DNA of 64,000 nt from Auritidibacter ignavus (GTDB lineage: Bacteria; Actinomycetota; Actinomycetes; Actinomycetales; Micrococcaceae), in contig NZ_RDQR01000004.1 in assembly GCF_003703835.1 (NCBI RefSeq), positions 87,141 to 151,140 on the forward strand. The letters run 5' to 3'. Positions 28,169-37,676 of this stretch are shown one piece after another. The first letter of the stretch is position 1, and each line of letters begins with the position of its first letter. The notes under the pieces were generated by a model that saw only the letters and a program-made list of their open reading frames with translations, ran no database searches and had not been told where the DNA came from. Both the position numbers and the translations under genes were made by a program.

Positions 28169-28780
28169 CTAATCGGTGTTGGAGTCGGTGGGGGTGTGAC
28201 CTTCGGAATCGTCGCGCTGTTGTGCTTGTTGTGTTTCTCGTTCTTCGCGCAACCAGTCGGGGATGTTCTCATCCTCGAGATCTTCGGGACGGGCGTACAT
28301 AGCCCCACCGAGGGCATCAACGAGTTGTTCAGGATTGCGGGTTGACGTCAGCCAATAGGGAGTGCGGTCCCGTTCGTCGGTAATTTGAATACGCACCACC
28401 GGCGAGGCCCAACTGCGCAGATTGGTGTAAGCCAAACCGTGAAGTTTCTGACCGCGCTGTTCGAAGGCGTCGTCACCGCGATATCCGGTCACGTTGCCCA
28501 CGAATCGTCGTTCAATCCCGGCACGACCGACTTGTAAAAACTGTTTGGTGACAATAATTTCAGAGCCCATCCCGACCAAAATGGCCACGGTGATCAGGGC
28601 CAATACCACAGCGGAGCCGATTCCGGCCGCGACGTTGATCGGTGCCAGCACCATGTATCCGAGGACACCGAAAAGGACCACGAGTAGCCACATCCAGGGT
28701 GTGGCCCGAAGCTTTTCATGGTACAGCACCGGATCATCGGCGGAATCAAGACTGTGTGGAGTCGTCGGTGAAGAGCTCAT
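28169..28780 (-). CDS. DUF3093 family membrane protein
   Basis: A 203-aa protein with two adjacent transmembrane helices near residues 28-48 and 50-72 (WMWLLVVLFGVLGYMVL and a following hydrophobic run). A cytoplasmic domain resembling the DUF3093 fold follows, ending in a charged, Gln/Glu-rich tail. The family is actinobacterial and regularly divergent from dut, as here; no function is established. The start at 28780 is chosen by family similarity. No strong ribosome binding site is seen, and an ATG 11 codons upstream is an alternative. Confidence 0.82.
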   Translation of the reverse strand: MSSSPTTPHSLDSADDPVLYHEKLRATPWMWLLVVLFGVLGYMVLAPINVAAGIGSAVVLALITVAILVGMGSEIIVTKQFLQVGRAGIERRFVGNVTGYRGDDAFEQRGQKLHGLAYTNLRSWASPVVRIQITDERDRTPYWLTSTRNPEQLVDALGGAMYARPEDLEDENIPDWLREERETQQAQQRDDSEGHTPTDSNTD

Positions 28781-28812
28781 AATTCTAGGGTCCCATATTT
28801 TTGTTCTGTTCA

Positions 28813-28844
28813 TGTTTTCCCGGTGTTGTGTTTTCCCGGTGTTG
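28813..28844 (+). repeat. Perfect 16-bp tandem duplication
   Basis: The unit TGTTTTCCCGGTGTTG occurs twice without a gap in the region between the divergent DUF3093 and dut genes. Confidence 0.85.
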
Positions 28845-28997
28845 CAGTGACCTGCAGGTAAGGTGCTCGCCACCAGCCGGGGCCGAAAACAGGCCGAACC
28901 CTGGCAGAATACGTGCTGGAGCACACCGGTGCATCCAGTCTCGGGAGTCCAGCCCAGGAAATAATCTCGGAAACGATCCAGAAAGGAACCTTCGACC

Positions 28998-29456
28998 ATG
29001 CCTCAGATCGATGTAGCCCTGCAACTCTTAGCCCCCGATGTCCCGGTCCCGCACTATGCTCAGCCCGGTGATGCCGGTGCCGATCTGGTCACGGTAGAAG
29101 ATGTGCGTCTGGGTCCGGGGGAGCGCTACCTGGCTTCCACGGGGATTGCGATTGCTTTACCGGAAGGATTCGTGGGGTTGGTACACCCTCGTTCTGGATT
29201 GGCTGCGAAAAAAGGCCTGAGCATCGTTAACGCGCCTGGCACCATAGATGCGGGATATCGTGGCGAGCTCAAAGTGGCCCTGATCAATACCGATCCTCAC
29301 ACCGAGATTGTGCTCAACCGGGGGGATCGTATTGCGCAATTGGTCATTCAGCCCGTCTATCAGGCCTGTTTCCAAGTGGTCGAGGAGTTGCCGGAATCGG
29401 TTCGTGGCCAGCAGGGTTTTGGTTCTACCGGTGGGTTTTCGCACACAGAGAACTAG
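28998..29456 (+). CDS. dut: Deoxyuridine 5'-triphosphate nucleotidohydrolase (dUTPase)
   Basis: Trimeric dUTPase (152 aa) that hydrolyses dUTP to dUMP and pyrophosphate, supplying thymidylate synthesis and keeping uracil out of DNA. All five family motifs are visible: PGDAGADL, the [11 protein letters not shown] loop, [13 protein letters not shown], the [11 protein letters not shown] strand and the C-terminal arm [10 protein letters not shown]. The ATG follows AGAAAGGAACC. It is divergent from DUF3093 and followed by DUF3710, a standard actinobacterial order. Confidence 0.95.
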   Translation: MPQIDVALQLLAPDVPVPHYAQPGDAGADLVTVEDVRLGPGERYLASTGIAIALPEGFVGLVHPRSGLAAKKGLSIVNAPGTIDAGYRGELKVALINTDPHTEIVLNRGDRIAQLVIQPVYQACFQVVEELPESVRGQQGFGSTGGFSHTEN

Positions 29457-29635
29457 AACGAACCCCCGTCGTGCTCTGAAACCGCGCGCGAATCCGCGTA
29501 GACTATCACCGGTGAGCCAGTCACGACGGCTAGTTCGCTCAGTCAGGACGACACCGCAGAACGCCACGATAGGTGAACACTGCAGCAGATGGATGAACCA
29601 GAAACTGCCCCACCGCTGGAGAGAGGACAGGTTGA

Positions 29636-30376
29636 TTGAAGCTCTTTGGACGCAACCGCGACGTGAAGGTCGAGCGTGTGACACTTCCAGAACACCTGCG
29701 GGAAGCGCCAGAGTCGACCGACCCCGACGCGCGCCCGGCAGGTCCCCGCGACATTTCGGAAATTGATCATGCCAAGGGCCTGGTCGATCTCGGCGCGTTG
29801 AAACTTGCTGCTGACCCTCAGATCGCTGTGCGACTGGACGTCGAAGAAAAGACCAAGGACATCATTGGTGTCACCTTGTCCCACGATAAGTCCAGCTTGC
29901 AGATCCAGACTTTTGCGGCCCCACGCTCGCAGGGACTATGGGACGAAATTCGGGAAGAACTTACCGAATCGTTGACTTCTGCCAACAACGCCACTGTGAC
30001 CGAAGAACAGGGACGGTTTGGCACCGAGCTCTTGGCCAAGATTCCGGCGAAATTGCCAGATGGTCGTCCTGGCTGGCGCGTGGCTCGGTTTATCGGCATT
30101 GATGGACCCCGCTGGTTCGTTCGTGCCGTTGTGGGAGGCCCAGCGGTCTTGAAGTCCGAACACGCTGAACGGTTGCTCGACGTGCTGGGTCGCTCTGCGA
30201 TTGACCGAGGCCAGGAACCCCACCCCTCGCGGGAGATCCTGCGCCTGCACGCTCCGAAGAACCTGCGTCGGGTCAAACCAGCCGCCGAACAATCGGAGGC
30301 AGGTCAAGCGGAGTCAACCCCGACCGATGCGAAGGGCATGCCCACACGCGGCCCTGAGATCACCGAAACTCGCTGA
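29636..30376 (+). CDS. DUF3710 domain protein
   Basis: A 246-aa actinobacterial protein of unknown function. It starts at a TTG (MKLFGRNR) behind AGAGGACAGG. The conserved core covers about 50-200, with WDEIREELTESL and RWFVRAVVGGPAVL typical of the family. The C-terminal 30 residues are variable and acidic. No signal peptide or membrane segment is visible. It lies 180 bp downstream of dut. Confidence 0.85.
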   Translation: MKLFGRNRDVKVERVTLPEHLREAPESTDPDARPAGPRDISEIDHAKGLVDLGALKLAADPQIAVRLDVEEKTKDIIGVTLSHDKSSLQIQTFAAPRSQGLWDEIREELTESLTSANNATVTEEQGRFGTELLAKIPAKLPDGRPGWRVARFIGIDGPRWFVRAVVGGPAVLKSEHAERLLDVLGRSAIDRGQEPHPSREILRLHAPKNLRRVKPAAEQSEAGQAESTPTDAKGMPTRGPEITETR

Positions 30377-30399
30377 TACGTCGCGGACCGAAATGAGTC

Positions 30400-30427
30400 T
30401 TGTTATTCCCGGCGATCAGCGTATTCT
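30400..30427 (+). promoter_or_regulatory. Possible promoter of the TRAM RNA methyltransferase gene
   Basis: TTGTTA (30400-30405) and TATTCT (30422-30427) with a 16-bp spacer lie about 70 bp before the ATG at 30496. Confidence 0.3.
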
Positions 30428-30495
30428 GTTTTTGTGCCCTACCTGCTTAAATTTGAGGGTTCACACGGTACGCGCATGATGAAAGAGACCGGTGC

Positions 30496-31947
30496 ATGGT
30501 GAATGTGACTACCTTAGACGAGACTTCGACGCTCGGCGTCGGTGACACCGGTGATCCGGAAATCCTGACCCTTGAGGTGGGAGTCATGGCCCACGGTGGT
30601 CACTGCGTGGCCCGGCACGAAGGACGCGTTGTTTTCGTCCGCCACGCCATTCCTGGCGAAGTCGTGCGAGCCGTGGTGACTTCCGGTGGCGCGAAGGCCC
30701 GCTTTTGGCGGGCCGATACCGTCAACGTGATCCGGGGCTCCGAATTCCGGCGGGCACACCAGTGGAAATTGGCCGACTCCTTGCGCGCCTATCAGGCCGG
30801 GCGTCAGCCGATCGGTGGCGCCGAATACGGTCACATCACCCTGGAACACCAACGCCGGCTCAAGGCCCAAGTTTTTCGCGACACACTCAATCGGATTGGT
30901 CGCCTCGCCGTAGAGCCTCAGGTGACCTCAGTGCAAGCCGATGAGCCTACCGGTTTGCACTGGCGGACCCGCAACCGTTTCGCGGTGACCGCCTCCGGGC
31001 GCTTGGCGATGTTCGTCCACCGATCCAAGACCATGATTCCGGTCCGCAATATTCCCCTGGCGGTGCCCGAACTCGATGAGCTACACCTGTGGGATATCAA
31101 TTTCCTCGGGGCCTCCAGCGTGGACGTCATCACCCCCGGCTATAGCCAGGAAGTCATGGTCGTCATCCACCCGGCTACCGAGACGCTGGCGCACGAGCCC
31201 ACGCTGAATAAGGCGATCAACGATTGGCGACGCCAACTCTCCGGGCTACCCGGTACCGTCTCGGCAGTGGTGTCTGTTCCTCAACTCCAACCGGACCAGA
31301 AGCCACGCACCATACGGTTGCGCGGTCGCACGTGGGTGAGTGAAACTGTGCGCAGTTTGCACCACGGAACTTTTACATTCCGGGTCTCGGCCGAAGGCTT
31401 CTGGCAGTCCCACCGCGACGCCCCGCATATCTTGGTCGAGGCCGTCATGCAGGCGACGAACCCGCAACCCGGTGATGTCATTGCCGACTTATATGCAGGA
31501 GCTGGGCTCTTTTCAGCGTTTCTGGCTCGGGCGGTCGGGGAGACTGGCCGGGTCTACTCGGTCGAACGGGCCCGTCAGGCCAGCAAAGACGCCCGGAAGA
31601 ACCTGCACGAGATGAAGCAGGCCGTAGTGATCAATGGTCGCACTGAGAAAGTGGTCTCCTCGTGGGCGCACCGCCCTCAGGCCCCCAGCGGCCAAGGCGG
31701 ACTGGAAGGTCGTGACATCGATACGGTGGTGCTTGACCCGCCACGCTCTGGTGCTGGCCGGGCTACCATCAAAGGCATCAACGCGTTACCGGCCTCCAAG
31801 GTCGTCTACGTCTCCTGCGACCCGGCCTCCCTGGCTCGAGATGCCAAACTGTTGGCCGAACTGGGCTGGCAACACCAGAGCTCGGAGATTTTCGACCTGT
31901 TCCCCGACACCCACCACATGGAGTCGGTCAATATCTTCACCCGGTAG
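30496..31947 (+). CDS. TRAM-domain class I SAM-dependent RNA methyltransferase (TrmA/RlmD family)
   Basis: A 483-aa m5U-type methyltransferase of the RumA/TrmA family. An N-terminal TRAM RNA-binding domain (about 20-80, HGGHCVARHEGRVVFVRHAI) is followed by a central domain. The catalytic Rossmann domain has SAM motif DLYAGAGLFSAFLA near 333, LDPPRSGAG and the catalytic VVYVSCDPASLARD near 435. It most likely forms 5-methyluridine in 23S rRNA or tRNA, but the exact site cannot be told from sequence. The usual iron-sulphur cysteine cluster of E. coli RumA is not evident. Confidence 0.88.
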   Translation: MVNVTTLDETSTLGVGDTGDPEILTLEVGVMAHGGHCVARHEGRVVFVRHAIPGEVVRAVVTSGGAKARFWRADTVNVIRGSEFRRAHQWKLADSLRAYQAGRQPIGGAEYGHITLEHQRRLKAQVFRDTLNRIGRLAVEPQVTSVQADEPTGLHWRTRNRFAVTASGRLAMFVHRSKTMIPVRNIPLAVPELDELHLWDINFLGASSVDVITPGYSQEVMVVIHPATETLAHEPTLNKAINDWRRQLSGLPGTVSAVVSVPQLQPDQKPRTIRLRGRTWVSETVRSLHHGTFTFRVSAEGFWQSHRDAPHILVEAVMQATNPQPGDVIADLYAGAGLFSAFLARAVGETGRVYSVERARQASKDARKNLHEMKQAVVINGRTEKVVSSWAHRPQAPSGQGGLEGRDIDTVVLDPPRSGAGRATIKGINALPASKVVYVSCDPASLARDAKLLAELGWQHQSSEIFDLFPDTHHMESVNIFTR

Positions 31948-31996
31948 TGTCGCGCTGATCCGGGTACCGACGTCATCGTGACGCAGGTAACGACAT

Positions 31997-32010
31997 CTGA
32001 TCCGGATCAG
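31997..32010. promoter_or_regulatory. 14-bp perfect palindrome over the putative aconitase promoter
   Basis: CTGATCC-GGATCAG is fully self-complementary. It covers the -35 position of the TAGAAT hexamer at 32024-32029, so it could be an operator of a repressor of aconitase. It does not match the AcnR site known from Corynebacterium as I remember it. Confidence 0.45.
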
Positions 32011-32023
32011 TGGCTGCGCGTTG

Positions 32024-32029
32024 TAGAAT
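32024..32029 (+). promoter_or_regulatory. Putative -10 element of acnA
   Basis: TAGAAT, a common actinobacterial SigA -10, lies about 150 bp before the GTG start. It gives a leader that contains an 8-bp-stem hairpin and a 12-bp palindrome. Confidence 0.4.
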
Positions 32030-32038
32030 AATTTTCTG

Positions 32039-32106
32039 GTCGCTGGATTTCGAGCCCAGCGACACTGGCATCGCACCGGTACCGAGTCGCACGTCGCTGA
32101 TCAGCG
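32039..32106 (+). other. Structured acnA leader: hairpin and palindrome
   Basis: GTCGCTGG (32039-32046) pairs with CCAGCGAC (32056-32063) around a 9-nt loop, and CGCTGATCAGCG (32095-32106) is a 12-bp palindrome. Both lie in the presumed untranslated leader of acnA. Confidence 0.4.
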
Positions 32107-32178
32107 AAGAGGGACTGCTGCCAGCGGCTTCGGCGAGATCGGTTGAGCGCCCCTTGATGGGCAGGAAGAGGAATCTCC

Positions 32179-34890
32179 GTGACTACTGTCGATAGTTTCG
32201 GCTCGAAGGGCGTATTGGACGTCAACGGCGCCGAGTATGAAATTTTTAGACTTAACAAGGTCGAAGGTGCACAGAACCTTCCCTACTCACTGAAGATTCT
32301 GCTCGAGAATCTGTTGCGCACCGAAGATGGCGCCAACGTCACGAAGAAGCAGATTGAAACGCTGGCCCAGTGGGACCCGCAGGACGATCCCCGCCACGAG
32401 ATCCAGTTCACCCCGGCCCGGGTGCTGATGCAGGACTTCACCGGTGTGCCCTGTGTGGTTGACTTGGCCACCATGCGTGAGGCCATCGCGGATTTGGGCG
32501 GTGACGCCAAGCGCGTGAACCCGCTGGCACCGGCCGAGCTAGTGATTGACCACTCCGTGCAAATCGATAGCTTCGGTAACCCTGACGCCATCGAGCGCAA
32601 CATGGAAATCGAATACGAGCGCAATGGTGAGCGCTATCAGTTCCTGCGCTGGGGTCAGACCGCCTTCGATAACTTCAAGGTCGTTCCTCCCGGACAGGGC
32701 ATTGTCCACCAGGTCAACATCGAATACCTGGCACGCACCGTGATGACCCGCGAGGTCGACGGCGTGTTGCGCGCCTACCCGGACTCCTGTGTGGGCACCG
32801 ACTCCCACACCACGATGGTCAACGGCCTGGGCGTGCTCGGCTGGGGTGTGGGCGGCATCGAGGCCGAGGCCGCGATGCTCGGCCAGCCGGTCTCCATGCT
32901 CATCCCGCGCGTGGTGGGCTTCAAGCTCACCGGGTCCATCCCCTCAGGTGCCACCGCAACCGACGTGGTGCTGACCATCACCGAGATGCTACGTCAGCAC
33001 GGTGTGGTGGGTAAGTTCGTCGAGTTCTACGGTGAAGGTGTGGCCTCGGTGCCGCTGGCGAACCGCGCTACCATCGGCAACATGTCGCCCGAGTTCGGTT
33101 CCACCGCCGCGATCTTCCCGATCGACCAGGTGACCCTGGACTACCTGCGACTGACCGGTCGTACCGAAGAGAACATCGCGCTGGTTGAGGCCTACACTAA
33201 GGAACAGGGTCTGTGGCACGATCCGGCCAATGAGGCTCAGTACTCCGAGTACCTGGAGCTAGATCTATCCACTGTGGTGCCTTCCATCTCGGGTCCGAAG
33301 CGTCCACAGGACCGGATCGTGCTCTCTGACGCCAAGGAGCAGTTCCGCAAGGATATCCACAACTATGCCACTGAGAGCGACGATGCGGGCGTAGGGCGTC
33401 CCTCGCACACCGTTGACGTGAAGATGGAGGATGGGCGTGAGTTCGAACTCGACCACGGTGCTGTGTCGATCGCCTCGATCACCTCTTGCACCAACACCTC
33501 TAACCCTTCGGTCATGATGGCCGCCGCGGTGCTGGCCCGCAATGCCGTGGACAAAGGCCTGTCCTCCAAGCCGTGGGTGAAGACCTCAGTGGCTCCCGGT
33601 TCCCGGGTGGTGACCGAATACTACGAGAAGTCGGGTCTAATCCCGTACCTGGAGCAGTTAGGCTTCAACATCGTCGGTTATGGTTGCACCACCTGTATCG
33701 GTAACTCCGGTCCGCTGGAGTCCGAGATCTCCCAGGCCATCCAGGAAAACGACCTGTCGGTGACCTCGGTGCTGTCGGGTAACCGTAACTTCGAGGGCCG
33801 GATTAACCCGGACGTGAAGATGAACTACCTGGCCTCCCCGCCGCTGGTGGTCGCTTACGCTCTGGCCGGTTCCATGGACTTCGACTTCGACAATGACGTG
33901 CTGGGTCAGGACCAGGACGGTAACGACGTCTACCTGAAAGACATTTGGCCGGACCCCACCGAGGTGCAGCAGATCATCGATGACTCCATCGACACCGAGA
34001 TGTTCCACACCGAATACTCCACGATCTTCGATGGTGACCAGCGGTGGCAGTCGATCGATACCCCGACCGGGGACGTCTTTGACTGGAACGATGAGTCCAC
34101 CTATGTGCGCAAGCCCCCGTACTTCGAGGGCATGAAGGAAACCCCGGACCCCGTCCAGGACATCTCCGGGGCCCGCGTGCTCCTGAAGTTGGGTGACTCG
34201 GTGACCACCGACCACATCTCTCCGGCAGGCGCCTTCAAGTCCGACACCCCGGCCGGTCGCTACCTGACCGAGCACGGTGTGGCCCGTAAGGATTTCAACT
34301 CGTATGGGTCCCGTCGCGGTAACCACGAGGTGATGATTCGCGGTACCTTTGCGAACATCCGTATCAAGAACCAGTTGCTGGATGGCGTTGAAGGTGGCTT
34401 CACGCGCGACTTCACCCAGGAGGGTGGACCGCAGGCTTATGTCTACGACGCCGCGATGAACTACGCTGATCAAAACACTCCGCTGGTGGTGCTGGGCGGT
34501 AAGGAATACGGTACTGGTTCCTCCCGTGACTGGGCCGCTAAGGGGACCGCACTGCTGGGCGTCCGCGCGGTGATCAGCGAATCCTTTGAGCGTATTCACC
34601 GCTCGAACCTGATCGGCATGGGTGTGTTGCCGTTGCAGTTCCCGCAGGGGGAGTCCGCGAACTCACTGGGCCTGGACGGCACGGAAACCTTCGACATCTC
34701 CGGTATCACCGAGTTGAACGAGGGCACCACCCCGGCCACCGTGCACGTGACCGCCACCCACCCTGAGGGTAAGGTCACCGAGTTCGACGCCGATGTGCGT
34801 ATCGACACCCCCGGTGAAGCTGACTACTACCGCAACGGCGGTATTCTGCAGTACGTGTTGCGTCAGATCGCTTCCTCCGAGAAGAACTAA
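32179..34890 (+). CDS. acnA: Aconitate hydratase AcnA
   Basis: TCA-cycle enzyme that isomerises citrate to isocitrate via a [4Fe-4S] cluster. At 903 aa it matches the AcnA/IRP family. The cluster cysteines are seen in [14 protein letters not shown] and [13 protein letters not shown]; active-site Ser/Arg elements lie in SSRDWAAKG near the C-terminal swivelling domain. GTG start with AGGAAGAGGAA upstream. It forms its own unit between a structured leader and a strong terminator. Confidence 0.96.
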   Translation: MTTVDSFGSKGVLDVNGAEYEIFRLNKVEGAQNLPYSLKILLENLLRTEDGANVTKKQIETLAQWDPQDDPRHEIQFTPARVLMQDFTGVPCVVDLATMREAIADLGGDAKRVNPLAPAELVIDHSVQIDSFGNPDAIERNMEIEYERNGERYQFLRWGQTAFDNFKVVPPGQGIVHQVNIEYLARTVMTREVDGVLRAYPDSCVGTDSHTTMVNGLGVLGWGVGGIEAEAAMLGQPVSMLIPRVVGFKLTGSIPSGATATDVVLTITEMLRQHGVVGKFVEFYGEGVASVPLANRATIGNMSPEFGSTAAIFPIDQVTLDYLRLTGRTEENIALVEAYTKEQGLWHDPANEAQYSEYLELDLSTVVPSISGPKRPQDRIVLSDAKEQFRKDIHNYATESDDAGVGRPSHTVDVKMEDGREFELDHGAVSIASITSCTNTSNPSVMMAAAVLARNAVDKGLSSKPWVKTSVAPGSRVVTEYYEKSGLIPYLEQLGFNIVGYGCTTCIGNSGPLESEISQAIQENDLSVTSVLSGNRNFEGRINPDVKMNYLASPPLVVAYALAGSMDFDFDNDVLGQDQDGNDVYLKDIWPDPTEVQQIIDDSIDTEMFHTEYSTIFDGDQRWQSIDTPTGDVFDWNDESTYVRKPPYFEGMKETPDPVQDISGARVLLKLGDSVTTDHISPAGAFKSDTPAGRYLTEHGVARKDFNSYGSRRGNHEVMIRGTFANIRIKNQLLDGVEGGFTRDFTQEGGPQAYVYDAAMNYADQNTPLVVLGGKEYGTGSSRDWAAKGTALLGVRAVISESFERIHRSNLIGMGVLPLQFPQGESANSLGLDGTETFDISGITELNEGTTPATVHVTATHPEGKVTEFDADVRIDTPGEADYYRNGGILQYVLRQIASSEKN

Positions 34891-34912
34891 CGCAACCAGC
34901 AGCCAAGCCAGT

Positions 34913-34962
34913 CCTCGGGGCCTGCGCCCACGACCCACGCGGTCACAGTGCAGGCCCCGAGG
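34913..34962 (+). terminator. acnA terminator
   Basis: 13-bp perfect inverted repeat CCTCGGGGCCTGC / GCAGGCCCCGAGG (34913-34925 and 34950-34962) with a 24-nt loop, 22 bp after the acnA stop. Confidence 0.7.
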
Positions 34963-35046
34963 CCATTAAACCGCTTTCTTGATCAGGTCACGGTTACGCT
35001 AAACTAGCAGGGTTATCAACCGGCCCGCGCGCAGGAGGTGCTCACC

Positions 35047-35550
35047 GTGTCCATTATCCGAGCCTATTTCTGCCCCGAAGATAGCACTCGTCCCACCCAC
35101 TACCGGGAGGCGTGGTGGGATGAAGACCAGCACGAATTCGTGGTCCACTACGGCAAAGTCGGTGCCACTGGTGTAGACACTGCCGAGAAACTCGAGGACT
35201 GCGCGCAGGCCGAAGCGCTGCTGTCAGGCTTCAGCCAACAGTGCACCGAAGACGGCTACCAGCCCATCGACCCCGCCGAGATGGAACAGCTACAGATCAC
35301 CTATACCTTGCGTGGCACCGAGCCGAGTGACGTGGAATCTCATCAAGCGCAGACTCTGGCAACCTTGACCACCCGCGAGCTGGCCTGGCGCGGACTCGGT
35401 GAGGCCGACTCGCCGGTCCTAAACGCCGGAGCCTTTACCATTGCGGTCGCCACCGTCCACCCGGGCAGGTCCCGCGAGATCATCCCGACCGTAGTGAAAG
35501 CTGCCGGCGTGCAGGCCTCAAAAGTCACCGTCCGAAAGACCAACGCCTGA
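35047..35550 (+). CDS. Hypothetical protein with WGR-like N-terminus
   Basis: A 167-aa protein I cannot assign firmly. The segment YREAWWDEDQHEFVVHYGKV followed by GATG resembles the nucleic-acid-binding WGR fold, and the C-terminal half (about 110-167) looks like a separate alpha/beta domain. The GTG at 35047 is preferred because AGGAGG lies 8 nt upstream; the GTG at 35038 overlaps that site. It ends immediately before the ATG of the next small membrane protein, so the two are co-expressed. Confidence 0.65.
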   Translation: MSIIRAYFCPEDSTRPTHYREAWWDEDQHEFVVHYGKVGATGVDTAEKLEDCAQAEALLSGFSQQCTEDGYQPIDPAEMEQLQITYTLRGTEPSDVESHQAQTLATLTTRELAWRGLGEADSPVLNAGAFTIAVATVHPGRSREIIPTVVKAAGVQASKVTVRKTNA

Positions 35551-35847
35551 ATGCTCGAATCAGCCCTATGGTGGATTGTCTCCATCCTGGTCGTGGCCGT
35601 GATGGTGTGGTCAGTGATCAGCCTGCTACGGTCGCCTCTGGAACCACAGCGACGTATCGTCTGGGTTGTGGCGATCTTCTTATTGCCGGTGCTCGGGAGC
35701 CTGGTGTGGGCGTGGTGGAGGCTGTACTACTACCCGCGCCGGAAGGCAGAAACCCCCAACTGGGATCCCAACCGTCCCGGCACCGGGCACGTGGTGCCCC
35801 GACGGTTACGTGCCGATCACCGGCAGCGCGGGGCGTGGAAACCTTAG
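35551..35847 (+). CDS. PLDc_N-type small membrane protein
   Basis: A 98-aa protein with two hydrophobic helices (about 5-26 and 36-58) and the pattern IVWVVAIFLLPVLGSLVWAW, characteristic of the phospholipase D nuclease N-terminal (PLDc_N) domain, which stands alone here. A basic, polar tail follows. The ATG directly follows the stop of the WGR-like gene with no gap. Role unknown; probably a membrane anchor or sensor. Confidence 0.7.
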   Translation: MLESALWWIVSILVVAVMVWSVISLLRSPLEPQRRIVWVVAIFLLPVLGSLVWAWWRLYYYPRRKAETPNWDPNRPGTGHVVPRRLRADHRQRGAWKP

Positions 35848-35866
35848 AGACGAGCTCGACGACCCG

Positions 35867-36367
35867 CTAGACCTCGACCCAAATGCCGCCGTCGCGGACC
35901 TCGGCGGGGTGACGTCGCAAGCCCCGGGGAGCCGGCCCGCCCAGCACATCACCGGTTTCGGAATCAAAGCGGGAAGAATGGCAGGGGCAGGTGAAATCCG
36001 GGGCGGGCTCCGACCCTTCACCGACACGTACGACGCATCCCTGGTGGGGGCAGATCGCGTGAAACGCCTGCACCGAACTCTCGCTGTCCCGATAGATCAG
36101 CAGGTCATAGTCGTCGGTATGGACCCCGGTGGCTTCCCCGACCGGCAACAGATCGGCGTCGAGGACTTCAGTGGGCTGACCGGAGAAGTCCTCGACCGTA
36201 TCCGGCTGGGCCGGTGCACAGCTGGACAGTCCCAGCATGCTGGCACCACCTGCCACGATGGCTGCGGTGCCAGAGAGCAATTGGCGACGGTCGAGATGAG
36301 AGGAACCATCGGCACAGGTGGAACCTGTCTGTTCAGGATTCTCAGTCATGTCAGGGCTGCTCGTCAT
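35867..36367 (-). CDS. Rieske [2Fe-2S] lipoprotein
   Basis: A 166-aa exported Rieske protein. The N-terminus has a twin-arginine signal (DRRQLLSGTAAIVAGGASML) ending in a lipobox-like LSSC, so it is probably Tat-exported and lipid-anchored. The Rieske motifs are CPHQGC near 110 and CPCHSSRFD near 130, each giving one Cys and one His ligand. It is a stand-alone type, not the QcrA subunit, since no cytochrome b gene is near. The start overlaps the end of the RNase D gene by 17 bp on the same strand. Confidence 0.88.
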   Translation of the reverse strand: MTSSPDMTENPEQTGSTCADGSSHLDRRQLLSGTAAIVAGGASMLGLSSCAPAQPDTVEDFSGQPTEVLDADLLPVGEATGVHTDDYDLLIYRDSESSVQAFHAICPHQGCVVRVGEGSEPAPDFTCPCHSSRFDSETGDVLGGPAPRGLRRHPAEVRDGGIWVEV

Positions 36368-37676
36368 CGCTGTCCCATGGATCCGGGTCTAGTAATGCAA
36401 CGGTAATGATTGCTGAGCAGGCCCAGACCTGCCAGTTACGGGCACCCCGGTCTTTGAGATACTCTTCGACGGTTTCCGGGGTAATGGGTGAGGGCGGACG
36501 CCAACAGAGATCTCGTAGCGTCGAGGGGAGTAAGAGGTTCTCTAACGGCACGCCCATCGCCTCGGCTTGGCGAGTCAATCGCACCTTACACGTGGCGAAT
36601 CGCCGAGCGGCCAGCTCGTCGACAGACTTCCACCTTTTCACCGGCGGAGGGCCACCGGAGCCAGCCGGTTTCTTCTCCGGTCGCGTTGCGGGATCCCGTC
36701 CGTCGGCCACCCCGCGCCGAATCGCCTCCAACCACCGGTCCTTCTCCCGGCCGGCAGCCCGGCCGGTGAACCCCTTGGTGTTCATCAGCTCACCTGCGGT
36801 TGCAGGTTGTGCGGTCGCGGCGGCAATAATCGCCCGATCGGGTAGTAGCCGCCCCGGGAAGACATCTTCCTGACGGCCCAGTTCATCACGGGCATGCCAC
36901 AGGGCACGGACAATGGCCAGCTGTTGTGGTGATTTCACCCGGTGAATACCGGAGGCTCTCCGCCAGGGCTCGTGAGGGGGCTCCGGGGGTTGCCAAGCGG
37001 TCAACGCTTCGAACTCTTCGGCAGCGATCTCCAGCTTGTCCTGCCGACGTAGTGTGTGAATCATCTGTGCGCGTAACGGGACCAAAAATTCCACATCCAA
37101 GGCGGCGTAGTTACGCATCTGCTCGGGCAACGGGCGCTGCGACCAATCGGCAGCTGAATGCTCCTTGGCCAAGGTTATTCCCAACGTACGCTGTAGCAGT
37201 GCGGCCAGATTCACTTTCTGGAAGCCGCACAGGCGTCCGGCTAGCTCGGTATCGAAGAGGGCACAGGGACGTAATCCACAGTCAGCCAGACACCCTAAGT
37301 CTTGCGTGGCAGCGTGTAAGATCCACTCGGTGTCACCGATGGCTTGCTGAATAATGTCCAAATTCTCCAAGGGTTCGGGGTCGATGAGCCAAATGCCGGA
37401 GCCTTCACGCTTGAGTTGGACCAAGAATGCTCGCTGACCGTAGCGAAATCCGGAGGCGCGTTCGGTATCGATGGCCACCGGTCCGCTACCGGCGCGGAGC
37501 GCTTCAGCGCATTCGGTGAGCCCTTCGGGCGTGTCGGTAAGTTCTGGGATGCCCTCGGCCGGCTCGGTGATCAGAACCGGTGCCTCAGATTCTGCGTTTG
37601 TGGTCAGGATGATGTTACGTCCTTCGTGCTCGAGGGAGAACTGTGACGCCTTCAGGAACCGGTGGTAAACCAGCAA
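36351..37676 (-). CDS. RNase D-like 3'-5' exonuclease with HRDC domain
   Basis: A 441-aa protein with a DEDDy exonuclease domain (motifs VAIDTERASGFRYG, LHAATQDLGCL and YAALDVEFLV) followed by an HRDC domain at about 225-305. It acts on structured RNA ends such as tRNA precursors. The only standard start ahead of the exonuclease domain is a TTG at 37676, which makes the gene overlap the end of the DUF3000 gene by 62 bp; a CTG or ATC about 22 codons later is an alternative. Translation is therefore probably coupled to the upstream gene. Confidence 0.85.
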   Translation of the reverse strand: MLVYHRFLKASQFSLEHEGRNIILTTNAESEAPVLITEPAEGIPELTDTPEGLTECAEALRAGSGPVAIDTERASGFRYGQRAFLVQLKREGSGIWLIDPEPLENLDIIQQAIGDTEWILHAATQDLGCLADCGLRPCALFDTELAGRLCGFQKVNLAALLQRTLGITLAKEHSAADWSQRPLPEQMRNYAALDVEFLVPLRAQMIHTLRRQDKLEIAAEEFEALTAWQPPEPPHEPWRRASGIHRVKSPQQLAIVRALWHARDELGRQEDVFPGRLLPDRAIIAAATAQPATAGELMNTKGFTGRAAGREKDRWLEAIRRGVADGRDPATRPEKKPAGSGGPPPVKRWKSVDELAARRFATCKVRLTRQAEAMGVPLENLLLPSTLRDLCWRPPSPITPETVEEYLKDRGARNWQVWACSAIITVALLDPDPWDSDDEQP

